DNA of 64,000 nucleotides, from NCBI RefSeq assembly GCF_963422355.1, contig NC_085092.1, positions 3,876,471-3,940,470 on the forward strand, given 5' to 3'. A program made the position numbers and the translations under genes. The notes beneath the pieces were generated by a model. It was given only the letters and a program-made list of their open reading frames with translations. It was not told where the DNA came from and did no database searches. The DNA is from Corticium candelabrum (Eukaryota > Porifera > Homoscleromorpha > Homosclerophorida > Plakinidae). Every line of letters begins with the position of its first letter. Position 1 is the first letter of the stretch. This document shows positions 49,008-61,848 of the stretch, piece by piece.

Positions 49008-51124
49008 TTCCTCCCCTCTTAGTTTCAAACAGACTACTAAGATACAATCAATTAACGCAAAACTAAACGCAATAAGTCGATTATTAATTAATATCATAGC
49101 CTCTATGCCACACAGGTGGAATCTGGTTTCTTTCTGGACGGTCTGGTAAGCGTATGTCTGGTTCTTCCTCTTGTAGCTCTTGCGCCCTGTTCTCTAGTTC
49201 TGGTGGAAGTATCACCAGAGATGTCTCCTCTCCAAGCATCTCAACAGCTGGAGCCGGAAGACATTCTTCATCTTCAATTGCTTCATTCATCTCAGATCGA
49301 CCTTTCTTTTCCTTGCACGTCAGTTATGTAATTCTTCTTCTTGTTGTTCCACCGGATGTCTATAACACGGTTTCAGTCTGTTGTAGTGCACCAAAATGGC
49401 AGCTCCTTTCCTGATAGTTTTCACCAAGTAATTCACATCTCCTTACTTTCTCAGTACCCTGTATGGCCCTTTCCACGAACTTGATAGCTTCGTCATATGA
49501 CCTTTCTTTACTGCTGGACTATATAGCCAAACCAAGTCTCCTTGTTGGTATTCATGCCTTACTTCAATTTCCTTGTTATATGACTTTGCTTGATTCTGCT
49601 GTGCCTCTGCCAAAAATTCTCTAACATTTTCTATGCTCTTCATCGGTGCTTCACTTAAAGCTGAAACGTATTCTGACGTTAACTGTGGCACTTGCTCTTT
49701 TCCTTCCATGATAAAATCTAACCGCGTTGTCGTCCATTTCCTTTAAACATTAGTTTAAACGGTGTCTCCTGTGCTGACGACTGTTTCGCTGATCTGTGAA
49801 CCATCAACACCGTCGCAATCCACTCATCTCAATTCTTCTGATTCTCATCTACATGTTTCCCTAGGAGGTCTAATAGTGTTCTGTTTAACCTCTCAACCAA
49901 ACCATCACACTGAGGGTGGTATGATGTTATTCTTGCCTTTTTCATCTCTAGCAAACTGCACAGCTCTCTCATCACTGAACCTTCTAATTCCTTCCCTGGT
50001 CACTATGCAACACAAGTGGCACCCCAATCCTTGATGTTACTTCATTGTATAGGAAAAACCTGTGGCCACTTTGTATAGTAATCAGAAACCACTAACAAGT
50101 ATCTATTTCCCTTGTTCGAAACAGGAAGAGGACGCAAGATATCCATTGCCAACACTTCCATGGGTGATCCAATTGGTACACTCATCAATGGCGCTCTCGG
50201 ATTCACAGCTGGTCCTTTCCTCCTTGCACACACCTCACAACAACGAACCCAGTGCATCACATCCGTAGTATACCCAGGCCACCATGCTCTCTCCTCAAGC
50301 CTAGCCAAGGTCTACTCGACACCCATATGTCCTGCCTTGTCGTGTACCTTATTGAGTATATCATGTATTATTGCACCTGGAATAACTAAAGCTTCATTCT
50401 TTTCCCGCCGTCCACCAGGTAGAGCCACGTACCTTTCCCTATGTAACACTCCATTCCTGATGTGTAACTGGTGATACAATCGTTTGTATGATCTCAAACT
50501 TCCATCTTTACTCCAAGACCTAGGTGGCTTATGTTGGTGTTCCAACCGATAGATGACTTCAGCTAATACCTGGTCTTGTCTCTGCAACATTACCATCTCG
50601 TCTAACTTTCAATCTGCTTCAAATCCTACTGCATTTACAGAGTAAGGAGTCATTACTTCGTCCAGAGTTTCTGTACCATCTACCTCTACTTTCTCTTGTT
50701 CTCCACTGTCTTGCCCCCCTACTCTTCTTGACAGAGCATCAGCTGGCACATTCGATTTCCCGGGATGTGTTGTACAGAAACTCGTATCCTGCTAGTGCGG
50801 CTAACCATTAACTAGCCTTCCTTGAGGCTCTTTCATACTCTTCAACCAGACCAGTGGTTGATGATCTGTCCTAAGCAAGAACGGTTTACCGTAAATTTAA
50901 GGTAACATTGGAAGTGGCCTATAGTCCAGAAAATTGCTAGCATCTCCTTTTCGATGGTTGAATAGTCTTTTTCATGTTGGTGCAATGTCCTACTAGCAAA
51001 ACTCACTACACGGTCTGAGCCCTCAACTGTCTGTTGGAGTACTGCACCCAAAGCAATCTTACTATAGCATCTACAGATAACTCAAAAGGTAGACTAAAGT
51101 CTGGAAAAGACAACACAGGCCTTG
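49008..51124 (-). mobile_element. 5'-truncated, frameshifted Ty3/gypsy retrotransposon
   Basis: Minus-strand fragments in order: RNase H (51051-50842, with FASRTLHQHEKDYSTIEKEM), integrase zinc-binding H2C2 region and tether (50596-50312), integrase core (50308-50042, ending in a DYYTKWPQ segment), chromo/GPY-like tail (49709-49443, WKGPYRV) and a C-terminal acidic segment ending at 49084. The frames are separate, so at least three disruptions exist. Gag, protease and most of reverse transcriptase are missing: the element stops at about 51124, where ankyrin module copy 3 begins. Inactive. Confidence 0.85.
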
Positions 51125-51443
51125 TTGCCAGCACTGATCAAGCCACTTGTGCATGCTGGATTTCTGTTTATTGGAAAATTGTGGAGCAAACAAAGTATTT
51201 CGTGTCTTGTGTTGATCCTAGTGGGTTGTTTTAACTAGCAAACTGACTGTCTTAGTACCAATTCATTTATCATTCCTTTTTATTTGTATCAACAACAATA
51301 TTGTTGACTCGACTCATCCAGAAGTTTGTTTACTGTTTGACTTCTAATTGGTTTTAATGCAATTATGTCTGTTGTATGTTTGCATTCATAGCAGTTATTA
51401 TTGTACTGATAAATGTTCTTCTAACATTGTGTGTCAACTACAG

Positions 51444-51688
51444 CTTGGAAAGACAGCTCTACACGTTGCTGATAATGTGGAGGTAGTTGATTATCTCTTG
51501 AGCATTGGTCTCAACATTGAAGATCGTGATAAGGTTTTACTGCTAATATTACTTTTGCTGACTTGTAGTTATTGTTTCAAATTGTTTAGAATGGCTACAC
51601 ACCATTTCTAGATACATGTAATTTTGTTCGTTTACCGGTAGTAGAACGTTTCATTCAATCGAAGTGCAACAAAGAAGCAACAACTAAT
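51444..51688 (+). CDS. ankyrin exon pair of copy 3
   Basis: Exon a encodes LGKTALHVADNVEVVDYLLS and exon b NGYTPFLDTCNFVRLPVVER; both open, phase 0, AG/GT borders. A single unit is retained here against five in copy 1. Part of a gene that is broken further on. Confidence 0.55.
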
Positions 51689-52773
51689 GTAAGTTTGTTT
51701 GTATGTAGCACATTTTGTAATGACATTCAAACTGTTGTTTGTGACATGCGATAAATTACATGGGCCTGTGATGGTATGAAGTGTGTGTGTGTAACATAGT
51801 TGCAATGCGGGTTTGGTTTCTCCACAGTTTTGCAGTGGAGAAGCTCAACATTTGTGACAGCAAGCAGTTGCTGCTGTTTGATAGTAGTCTGTGTGGCATT
51901 GCAGTATGTCTGGATTCCATTTTAGTATCATTGTAAATTTCTGTTTTTTGACTGTTGTTTTTGTATCTCATGTAAATTGTTTATTGTTAAGATGGATCAA
52001 CAGCATTACATCTGATGTGTTCATATCTTGGTCTGAAGAATGACCATTTATCAGTTGTGAAGCTATTGACATCATTGAGAGTTGATGTGTCAGCTAAAAA
52101 CAATGTATGTAGACACTTGTTGTATTTGGTTTGAAATATTTTCTGCTGTTTTAGTTGTTCATTGAGTTCTAATGTAAGATAATAAGAGATATGGCAGATG
52201 TGAGCAGTTAGTATTCAGTATTCTTCCCAGGAATTTTTGGTCAGCTCGCAAAACAACTCATTATCTAGTGGCGTGTCCACTTTTACCAATGTATTCATTG
52301 TAGTCTTACTTCTCAATCAGGATATCCTGAATAACTTGTGACAAGGCCCTAGCAACAGCTATAGGAACACGCCTAGACACATCGTGTTAGAGCGATGGCC
52401 TTGGCGGTTGTTTGTGCGCATTCCAGGTTAGGTTCCACCTGACTGATTAAAAGAACAGTATTAACCAATAAACAGCTGAGGATAGAAAGACATCTCGCTG
52501 AGCGATCTCCATGTTTGTCTAACTGATAATTAATAATTGGTAAATGCTTGAGAAAGCTTGTTTTATCTAACCCACTTCTGGGGGAGGAGTTAGGCCGTGT
52601 TTCCACTAGCTGCACTTTGAACTTGCACATCGGGATATGCAAACGAACCGTCTAGTTAGGAATGTCTTATTTTGAAGTATGGGACTGCTCTGTCGCCAAG
52701 TCAGAGCAACTGTTGGTTTTCACTGATTCAGCATCTGCTAGTAGGAATTTGCATGATGATGCTCAAGAACACT

Positions 52774-52776
<3 letters not shown>

Positions 52777-52837
<61 letters not shown>

Positions 52838-52860
52838 CCTCCCTCCCTCCCTCCCTCCCT

Positions 52861-52893
<33 letters not shown>

Positions 52894-52899
52894 CCTCCC

Positions 52900-52937
<38 letters not shown>

Positions 52938-52976
52938 CCTCCCTCCCTCTCTCTCTCTCACTCTCTCTCTCTCTCT
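52777..52976. repeat. (CT)n / (CCCT)n tract 1
   Basis: Alternating blocks of CT and CCCT over 200 bp. Confidence 0.95.
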
Positions 52977-53187
52977 TTATTTAGATAATTCAACATCAAC
53001 AAAATACAGCAGACAATTTCAACAAGCTATAGGAGGAGCTGAAAACAGTTCAACTGAACTAAAACGAAACTATGACTAAAGAAGAACTCTACATAGATTA
53101 CGAACTACATAAGATTCTAACTAAGCATGCACTATGGTAATTACTTTAATTAACTAAAGTCAAGTCCAAAGCATCTGACAGGCTGCT

Positions 53188-53192
<5 letters not shown>

Positions 53193-53247
<55 letters not shown>

Positions 53248-53296
53248 CCTCCCTCCCTCCCTCCCTCCCTCCCTCTCTCTCTCTCCCTCCCTCCCT

Positions 53297-53339
<43 letters not shown>

Positions 53340-53364
53340 TCCCTCCCTCTCTCTCTCCCTCCCT

Positions 53365-53402
<38 letters not shown>
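53193..53402. repeat. (CT)n / (CCCT)n tract 2
   Basis: A second, similarly structured 210-bp tract; it and tract 1 probably arose by duplication. Confidence 0.95.
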
Positions 53403-53403
<1 letters not shown>

Positions 53404-54115
53404 CCCGTAGCTGCTGATTTCTTTCCCCTAGTTAATGAGACTAAACGACTCTTACATCGTCTAAGGTAATTCTATCTATGCAAAATAGTCAATATCATCA
53501 AACAGCGTTGTCAGAAGCCATGTAAACAAGTACTGTCACGTGACAGTTAAACCTAAACAACTTTGCTAAACCTCCTTTGAAGTAGGTTTAAGAAAGCAGT
53601 TTAGGTTTACAATATAACTGGTTTAGTGCAGGTGAATACAGGTCATTTTTTAAACCAGTTTAGCTCAAACCATTTGTTAAACCGGTTTAGGCGCTAGTGC
53701 AAACGCGCCCTTAAATGGAAGCGCTGGGGTGTTAAACTGTGAGCACTAAAAGCCAGGTTATTCTGTCTTACAGGCGCTGACATTTGTATATATCGTCCAT
53801 CTGACTGGTATCAACAGATCAGATCAAACTTGAACCTTACTGTCTCAAATTCCAGTTGGCATTTCACTTACTTGTGCCTTTTCAGCTGGCAGAGAACAGT
53901 GCATGTCAGCCGTCAGTTTGCTGGCTCGGCCGGCTCTGTGTTGAACTCTGTTATTGTATGGTTAAATGTTTGTGGGTCAGTTGTAAGAACAAGAAATGAA
54001 GACTATGATGATGAATGTCGTGTGACATTTTATCTCAACTGCTCAAGCAACAAACATGAACTGTTGAGTTAAATTTCCGGTAGTGTTCATGTGTGGAGTG
54101 TGAATGGAAGACTAG

Positions 54116-54687
54116 AGGAGAACTCTCACTAAATACTAAAACTTGTTGAAAGAAAGATACAAGGCCCGGTATCTTCCTGCAGAAAATCTACGGTCCAGAC
54201 AGCCACAGGAGCAGAGAATCGGCAACGATTTGTTCAGACGATTCCCCGTATGTACACAAAGTCTTACTCTCTGGAAGCAACTACTTCAGGTTTAACCATA
54301 CCAAGTGCTCCTAACGCACCCAAAATTCAGCAAGATATGATCTATGAGCTAATCCAAGAAGGGTCTCCTTCTGAGGTTGTATTGCCACAGTCGATACTTG
54401 TGCGATAACTTTGGGGTCCCAGTTTGCTTTAGTTGATAAATCACAACTTGTCACTATATGTCTCACAATCCTTACCTTGAAATGTGCAGAGATATCGGTC
54501 TTCCTTGCTAACCAACAATCAGAGGCACGCCTACGTCAAATACGGGTACAAAACGCGCCTACGCAGGTAATTTCAATGCTTTATTTCTTCGTTACGGTAA
54601 ACTTTAGCAGTAAACGGTTGCAAAGAGTTGTGTCATGAAGTGACAGCTTTCATCTGAGAGATAGTTGATTTTGGTGAGAGTTCTCCT
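54116..54687. mobile_element. TTAA-family inverted-repeat element, second copy (572 bp)
   Basis: Same termini and interior as 6283-6846. Right flank TTAA (54688-54691), left flank CTAG, which is TTAA in the uninserted copy 1 (near 12999). The site is empty in copy 1, so this insertion postdates the module duplication or was lost there. Confidence 0.75.
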
Positions 54688-55335
54688 TTAATTAAGTTGC
54701 TGTACACTTGTTTGAAGGTGTGTGTTTTGATAGAACAAATGGTAGTTTGCTAGATGTAGGACAAGCTTGTAAGCAGATGGTGTTGACCTTATGTACAATT
54801 TCTTGGTTGTATGAAACAAATTGTCAAGTAGATAAGTGAAGGAAGATATGCGTTGTGTTGTTGTGATGAATTTTTATATTGTCAATTTGTAGTGGTTAGG
54901 TGATGGTGTTGATATTTTCTGGCGTTACTGCATGGAAATGGGAGAATATTTGTTGAAAGCATACACTGATAATGATCTTGTTTGAAGTGCAGATCATACT
55001 GTTGAGCTATATTTAAAGTAATTACATTATTTTTATGGGTCAGTCACATGACTGCATAGGATGTGGATATGTGGTCGTTGGAAATGATGAGTAACACATT
55101 GGAGAGTGTTGATTTAAAATTTTAGTGAGTGTGTGATTAGTAAACTAAAACATTTGTTGTTACTGTGTGAACAACATCTAAAGAACTCTGGATTACAGTA
55201 ACTGTGTATTAGCATTAAATTTGTAAATAATTTATGTTGTTTAATGAACATGTATGTATATATACATATAGTAGTAAGGTATGAGGTGTTGACATTTATT
55301 ACACCAATAACAAACATTGTGCTTTTATTGCACAG

Positions 55336-55443
55336 GCTGGCAAAACTGCAATGCAAGCAGGAGAAGGAAGGTTGCAGTCAGTTTTTGGCAGTCACAAAGA
55401 AATTCTTTCTGCTATCCTTTCCCATCTGAAGGAATTCATTGAA
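55336..55443 (+). CDS. terminal ankyrin-like exon of copy 3
   Basis: AGKTAMQAGEGRLQSVFGSH then LSAILSHLKEFIE, nearly identical to 13644-13751 and intact, with the same GTGTGA donor. Belongs to a module whose later exons are broken. Confidence 0.5.
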
Positions 55444-57669
55444 GTGTGATCTGATTTTTGTGTTGTGTAACTTTGTGTATTAACTGTAACTTGTTTATGT
55501 GTGATGTTAGAGTGCTGTTGCAGTTCAACTTTGCAGTAAGTGAGACAACCAAGTGCATTATGACGATGTCAGACAATACTGTATATGTAAATCTTTTGTC
55601 ATGTGTAATGATTTTTCTTATCCCTTGAAGTAACAGCATACTAATGATAGAAGTGATGATTATTTTCATTATCACTCAAGTTCATCTCACCTAATATTCT
55701 TCCAGTAGATTTTCAGTATTTATTTTTATCATATTGCAGAGCCACCCAACTGACCAGCAATAGTTTGTTTAGTTTTAGGGATTGATTTATGTGAAAAGTA
55801 AGGGTAAATCCTGTGTTTGTTTTAAGTTCGTACAAGCTCAACAGCAATAGCAGCTGCTGGTCATCTCTCGTCACCAGTGACAGGAAGAATGAGGGTCAGC
55901 TGATTAAGTTGTATCAGTGGTTTAGTGCAATTTCTGTTTTGATTTCTTTGTGTATCTAGTTGTCTGATGTGCATCTGAACTAAGTGTTGCTTTCCATACT
56001 GCTATACATTTATTATCAGAGGGATAGGATTTTAATAGATTATGTTGGCTAAGTGAGTGTAGCTATTAATGGATTGGGGTGTAGCTAACTTGCCGCTTGT
56101 ATAGTGTAATGTCAACAGATAGTTTGTTAGTTTAGACGCTTTAGGAGCAAGATTTGACTTGGGCTGATGATTATCATTTAGAAACGAGATGAAATGATAT
56201 GAGAACTTGGAGAAATTGCAAAGACATAAGACAAAGTATCACAATAGGACAGATCACTGGCATGTGTTTTTATCAATACATTTAATGTTTTAGTTATTAG
56301 CCGACACTTAAAATGATTGTGTGAGTGTTCTGTATTTCTCTTATAATGGGATATCCTACAGTGTAACTGGCAGTACATTTTGTGTTGAATGCATTTATTA
56401 TTAGTATTATTATAAGAATTTCTTTGATTTATACAGACTATTACACCCATACTACCATCTCGAACAGATGTGGCAAAACAGGTAGATGAAGAGTTAGTAC
56501 AACGTCTGATTCAACAATTAGAGCAAGTGACACAAGACGGTTTAGCAAAAGATAGGCAAATGGTTGATTTGAGACAACAAATCACAGATCTACAGAAGGC
56601 ACTGAAGGACGAGCAATTGCAGAGAGAACAGGCAGTTGCCGGAGAAAGAAGGGAGAAAGAGCATGCAGTTGCTAGAGAAAGACGAGAGAAAAAAAAGGCA
56701 GTTGCTAGAGAGAGAGAAGGGAGAAAGAAGAGCTACGGCGACGATTACAACGAGAGCAAGAAGTAAACGCGACGTTCACAATGATTTCAATGAAGCTCGA
56801 CAAAAAATTGAGCAAATGAGTGTAGAGAAGGAAAATGTTCAGTGATTACTAAATGAAGCACAAATAGAAAACGCTAACATTGTAGAGCTGCTTTCAGATT
56901 CCGATGCTGCAATTGAACGATACAAGCAAGAACGAGAAAACGAAGTTTTTAAGATTCCTTCATGTGACATTCAATTGACTGGCACAGAACTAGGACGTGG
57001 ATCATATGGAGGTGAGACACAGTTTAGGCCAGCACTTATAGATTTACATGTTACAATTGGCTAAGGCCGGCTTGTGTTGGCTTGGCAATAAAGGCTGGGA
57101 CAGGCCACCACGGCTCAGCATGGCTTGAACTGCATTTGCTTGACGTTTTCAAATACAGCTGGCCCATCTTTGCGTGTGTGGGTTGCTTGTGTGGGTTGCT
57201 TGTGTAAACGATAGATTAAGACTCTGTACTATTATTTAGCTGTTTATGTTGGATATTGGGATGGGTGTCCTGTTGCTGTCAAATGTTTGTATGATGATTT
57301 TGGCTGATGTTGAACGATACGTTCAATTTGTGCAACAAGAAGCGTCTGTAGCATGGAAGATACATTATCCCAACATTGCTGGTGTTTGTGGTTTCACTCT
57401 GGAGAAAGAAGTCAAGAAGGCATGGGTTATCATGGAGTTACAGAGCGGCTCTGTTTCTAGCGTGATCGATACATGTCAATGAGATGCTGCACCTCTCACT
57501 TTATGAGAAAAAGTCGACATGGCACATGATTCTTTGTGTGGACGGGATCACATTCACTCCATGGTGAGAACAGTGAATGAAATAAGGTTGAGCCAATATC
57601 ATCTCATTCACACGTCAATAATCAAATTTGTTTCGGAAGTCGAGCCTATTATCTGACTGACAGATTAGC

Positions 57670-57868
57670 ACAGACAGACAGACATACAGACATACATACA
57701 TACAGACAGACAGATTATTTTATTGTTACAGATCCTCTATTTGTACACACCCTAAACTTCTATGATGAACCAGTTCTTCACAGCGAAATACTTTAAAACA
57801 TTAGTGGACTCAGATCTGTACATTAAAGTCAAAAAACTTGTCATTGTCATTCGTTGTTTCTGAAACTC

Positions 57869-57916
<48 letters not shown>

Positions 57917-57920
57917 GGAC
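57670..57920. repeat. CAGA/CATA microsatellites
   Basis: Two tetranucleotide blocks, at about 57672-57713 and 57868-57916, in the remnant kinase intron of copy 3. Confidence 0.85.
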
Positions 57921-59671
57921 GGATAGACAGACAGATACATTATTTAAGGTACATGAAACATAGACCAAACAGTCTCGTTATCACACAAAGTGGCATATCC
58001 TTCTTGGCTTCTCATACTAAAAGTTTAGAAACCCTGTCATCATCAAAGTCTTGAAGTTTTGGCATTTCAATGTTCAGCATCATTGAGGTCATCATTGTCA
58101 TCATCCATTTTTGTGGTTCATACCATCGGTCTCCTTCCGTTTTACTTCCACACTGTCTTCTTTAGAACGTTATTTTTAAAAGAGTGCCCAGCCATGTGCA
58201 GAACATAGAGCACGCGCAATAGTTTTTGGAGCTCCAATTAATGCGTTACGTAATTGCCATTCTTAACGCACTGTAGCCACTATAGTTGAAATATACAGAG
58301 AAATGCGTACACGGTACACTGTACAACTAGCCAACTTGACGAGGACGAATTAGCATTTTCTAGGCAGTGACATCTGTTTGTAGCATTGGGCTATTTGATA
58401 TCTCTGACGTATTTGATGTGCAATAGAGAGTTTGTCCAAATTGCGTTTAATGCACAACTCGTGGATCCTGGAAGTTGTCTAGCTGTACAACTAGTAGTAG
58501 ACTGTACAAAGGTAAATAATTTGAAAGATGTTAGCTTAGTCATGCTATTCTACGTGCAAAAGTCTATAAACATACAAAGAATCAAGAGTTGAAAGTGCAG
58601 CGTCTACGACTCTAGCTAGCTAGTAGCTGTCGGTTTGAAGACGGAAATTAGCCGCATAGACTACGTAACGCCGTGAAGCATGCGCGATGCATGCCACCTC
58701 GTAAACAGCGAGCTTATGTTTCTAGGACATGCAGCGGCCTATCAGGGCGTAACGTAGCATGGGCTAGACCGGGCTACTTATGAGTCAAATGTCCATGTAA
58801 AATGAATTTGTATAAATAGAAAAATTAATTAATGAAACTTACCAGTGACGCTTACAAGTGTAACTCTATGTACACTACGGATCTAGTCTCGCGTAGACAG
58901 ACCCTTTCCTCCGCGTCATACGTGCATACCGCCTGGAAGTACACTGCATGTGTATGACGAGGCGGAAAGGGTCTGGCTATTCGAGACTCTGTGGGTCTCG
59001 GTACAGTGTACATGTATCCAGAGATATGTAGTGTGCATGATATGGATAATTACAAACGCCATGGCGGATCGAGGGTGGTGCCTGAGGTGCCTAGGCACCT
59101 CCATTTTTAGATGGCAAGTAGGGACAAAACGAAACAGCCGTCGGTATATAGTATAGACACCACCTTTTCTAGTCTGGATCCTTCACTAAATTTTTTACAT
59201 TATTAGTTAGTCAATTAAACGCCAATAAAATTAGGCGTGTTCCGTAGTAGCGTGAAGTCTAGCTTTCCCCATTTCTAGAGGTCACGCTACGTCCCTGGGC
59301 CCATGCATACTTCGAACGTGTACTATAGATCATGCTACACAGAGTTCAGAAAAAGAGAGGCCCGGACCTTGGGCTCCCGCCTGGTTTCGCCACTAGTGCT
59401 GACACAAATTGTAAGTTCATTATATTTTGACATACTGTGTCTAGGTTAGTTGCAATAGTACTGACGCTCCGAGCAGCCGTCGGTCGCAAAGATATTGTAA
59501 CCACGTGCACATCTTAGTTTATGCTAATTACCAGCATCTACTCCATAACACCATCCTCTTCAGACTCATTTGTCGCTTTTATCATCAGTATTTCAGAGGC
59601 TGTGTTTCCTTTCTTCTACAGTAGTTTGACAAAAATTAATATTAATTTAATAATGACTTCCTTTCCTGGTT

Positions 59672-61848
59672 TTAGTTACTACTTCTTACGTCAGTCTTTG
59701 GAGTCGTTCCTTTGTAAGCGTTGTCCTCGTCGTCATCCTGTTGCATGAAAACGCCATACGTTTCACAATTTTTGTCATCTTCGACAGGGTCGTATTCCTG
59801 GCAGTCATTAGCATCTGCATGCTTGGAATGGACGCGCCTTGAAAGCCTTCTTTGACTGTCTTCTGTCGTACAATCAATATTCTCTTCATCGTTCAGGCTA
59901 CAGTCTTCTTTTTCATCTAAAGTATCGCTAACTTTCACAGATGTCTCTCGTCTGTCGAACTTTCGTTTCGGATTAGAATCTTTAACGGAGACTTTGTGGT
60001 CCTTCTTCGCCGACTGTTCTTGACTTCTCCCGTTGTTTTCATGCGTTCCTTTCTGCCAGTTACTCTTCGTTTCTGCCACAAGGCGCCGACACTTTTGAAA
60101 GTATTCGATCCACAGCCTTCTGGCTGGTCCAGGAAAAAGGCTATATATCGTCAGCACTACGCTAAAGATAGCCAAACAAAATTGAGAGGTGGAATACAAT
60201 ACTGTCAAGCGCAAGTCGTCAAATTCCAAAATACAGTCACTGCTGCTGTTTCTGTTTTGGCAAAAGATGTAATTCAAAATTTTCCGGCTATCTTTGTTGA
60301 ACCAAAAGTAGCTGTAAACCTGAGACATAGTAGGTGCGCATACAAACAGAGGTGGAGCCACCGTTACTAGAACCAAGAAATGGCGAGTGATAACGACTCC
60401 TACGACTTTGAATTCTCGGTTTATTGCTCTCTGTTTGACTTGAAATTTGAAAGACTAGACAACATAAACAAAATATTACCACAAGGCCGTTGTGCTGTTT
60501 CATGTTACATGTAGGAGCATTATAAGCAAGCCTCAGATTCTAGGCAAACCTGATCATGTATAGCTCTCTACACAAGCAAATGTCAGACCAATTAAACTGA
60601 CAAGAAACAGATAGTCAAATTGACCATTGGACGCGACAGGAGAACAAGACTATCTGCATGCTAAAAGCCGAAGCAGCCTATAGCTGTACTAGTAATCGTT
60701 GTAATGATTTGTTGACTTGCAAAGTCCGCATCCACCCACATATATACACATCTACACACGCACACACGCTCGTACACAACAAACAAATAAGCAAAAAAAC
60801 ACGCGCCGTCGTATCGGCGGATCCAGACTTTCTGAAAGGTGTTTAAAGGCGCACTTTAACGTACTGGCAATGTGACGTCACGAACCAAAACTTAGCAGAT
60901 ATATTAATTAACTTCATTGCTAAGTATTGATAACATTATAAAAACTTTGAAAACAAGATCACGTTACCAATTATGATACACTAAATGCAAAGTGTCACGT
61001 GACAACCGGTCCTAGCCATGATTGGTTCGGGGCTAGGGTTAGAGGTATACAGTCAGGGTTAGGGTTTGGGTTAGAGCTAAGGGTAGGGTAGGGTAGGGTC
61101 TTGGACCATTTATGGCAATACCGGACCAACTCTATGGCAACCACAACTGATCCGGGGACCATTTATGGCAGCCACGACCTGTCCACCAGACAAGTTAAGA
61201 CAGGGGAACACATATAGCGTGACAACTTTCAAGGCATGCACAAAAAGAGTTGCCAATGGTGACCTGGGTCGCTTACTCATTCGTAAACACGAACAAGCCT
61301 AAGGTTTTATACAATGACTGCCTCTGCATACGCAGGTTCAAAGCCTCTGAAACCTTCTCCGTGTACTGTATTTCCGGTCTCGAAAGGGAAAGGCGCTCAC
61401 CCCCAGTTGTGCGACCCTCTAGAATAAGATCCGCCTCTGCCACGTACATGAGCAAGCACACTTAACGAGCTCTATGTAGTACAGTGTTTTCTATACATAT
61501 ATACCTGTCTCATGCGCTTAATAATAAGTATCGCCATGATAAAGGCAATCACTGATGCAACTTGATTTGGTACTGTGTACGAGTAGAATTGACCATTTAC
61601 CGAATTCGGAGCACAAATAAATTGAGTGATATCGCTTTGATACGACACAGTGGCAAGAATAGCGGACACGATTGTTGCAGAAACACCCAAGGCAAAGACG
61701 ATCTCAAGAACCAAGAATAGTTTCGAGTGTCGTCTCAAAATGCCTCTCTGTCCGGGCTTCTTAAGGTCATATATAGCCACATAGAAGTTAGATACGGACA
61801 GAGTAAACAAAAAGGAAGATGTCAGATTCGTGAAATGAAAAACTGCAC
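59672..61848 (-). CDS. Frizzled-class receptor, copy B (3' exons only in window)
   Basis: Two minus-strand exons: 61848-61505 (344 nt, phase 1 to 0; TM3-5; one codon longer than copy A) and 60430-59672 (759 nt, TAA; TM6-7 and cytoplasmic tail). Both are open with splice borders like copy A. The earlier exons should lie beyond 64000. Differences from copy A concentrate in extracellular loops 2 and 3 (for example SEKNDQELANYILCQ against FNKDSRKILNYIFCQ), while TM4 and the tail are well conserved. Probably a functional paralogue if its 5' part exists. Confidence 0.75.
60811..61439. mobile_element. ~0.63-kb MITE of the CAGTGGCGGATC family, copy B
   Basis: Partner of 41940-42567; the left terminus is degraded (GTATCGGCGGATCCAG) and the right end reads AGATCCGCCTCTG. 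Carries the same TTAGGG-like patch. Confidence 0.6.

Larger units (their letters stand above)
52591..53713. mobile_element. inverted-repeat element (TTTCCACTAGC termini), CT-expanded copy
   Basis: Same termini and flanking sequence as 12086-12595 but about 600 bp longer, because the site of the CTCTCTCC string in copy 1 holds two long CT/CCCT tracts separated by about 200 bp of inserted sequence. Confidence 0.6.
51125..57990 (+). pseudogene. ankyrin / coiled-coil / kinase module, copy 3 (truncated both ends)
   Basis: Homologous to about 10500-16100. Exons: ankyrin 51444-51533 and 51590-51688, ankyrin remnant near 51992 (acceptor one G short), terminal ankyrin 55336-55443, coiled coil 56437-57011 (frameshifted near 56690-56760), N-lobe 57240-57563. 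The glycine loop (GRGSYG) is kept, but the N-lobe exon has the extra T of copy 2 and two stops: TGA at the CQ-D site (57480) and TGA replacing the CGA of LRE (about 57504). The C-lobe exon is absent: homology switches at about 57990 to the receptor duplication. Clearly a pseudogene. Confidence 0.82.
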
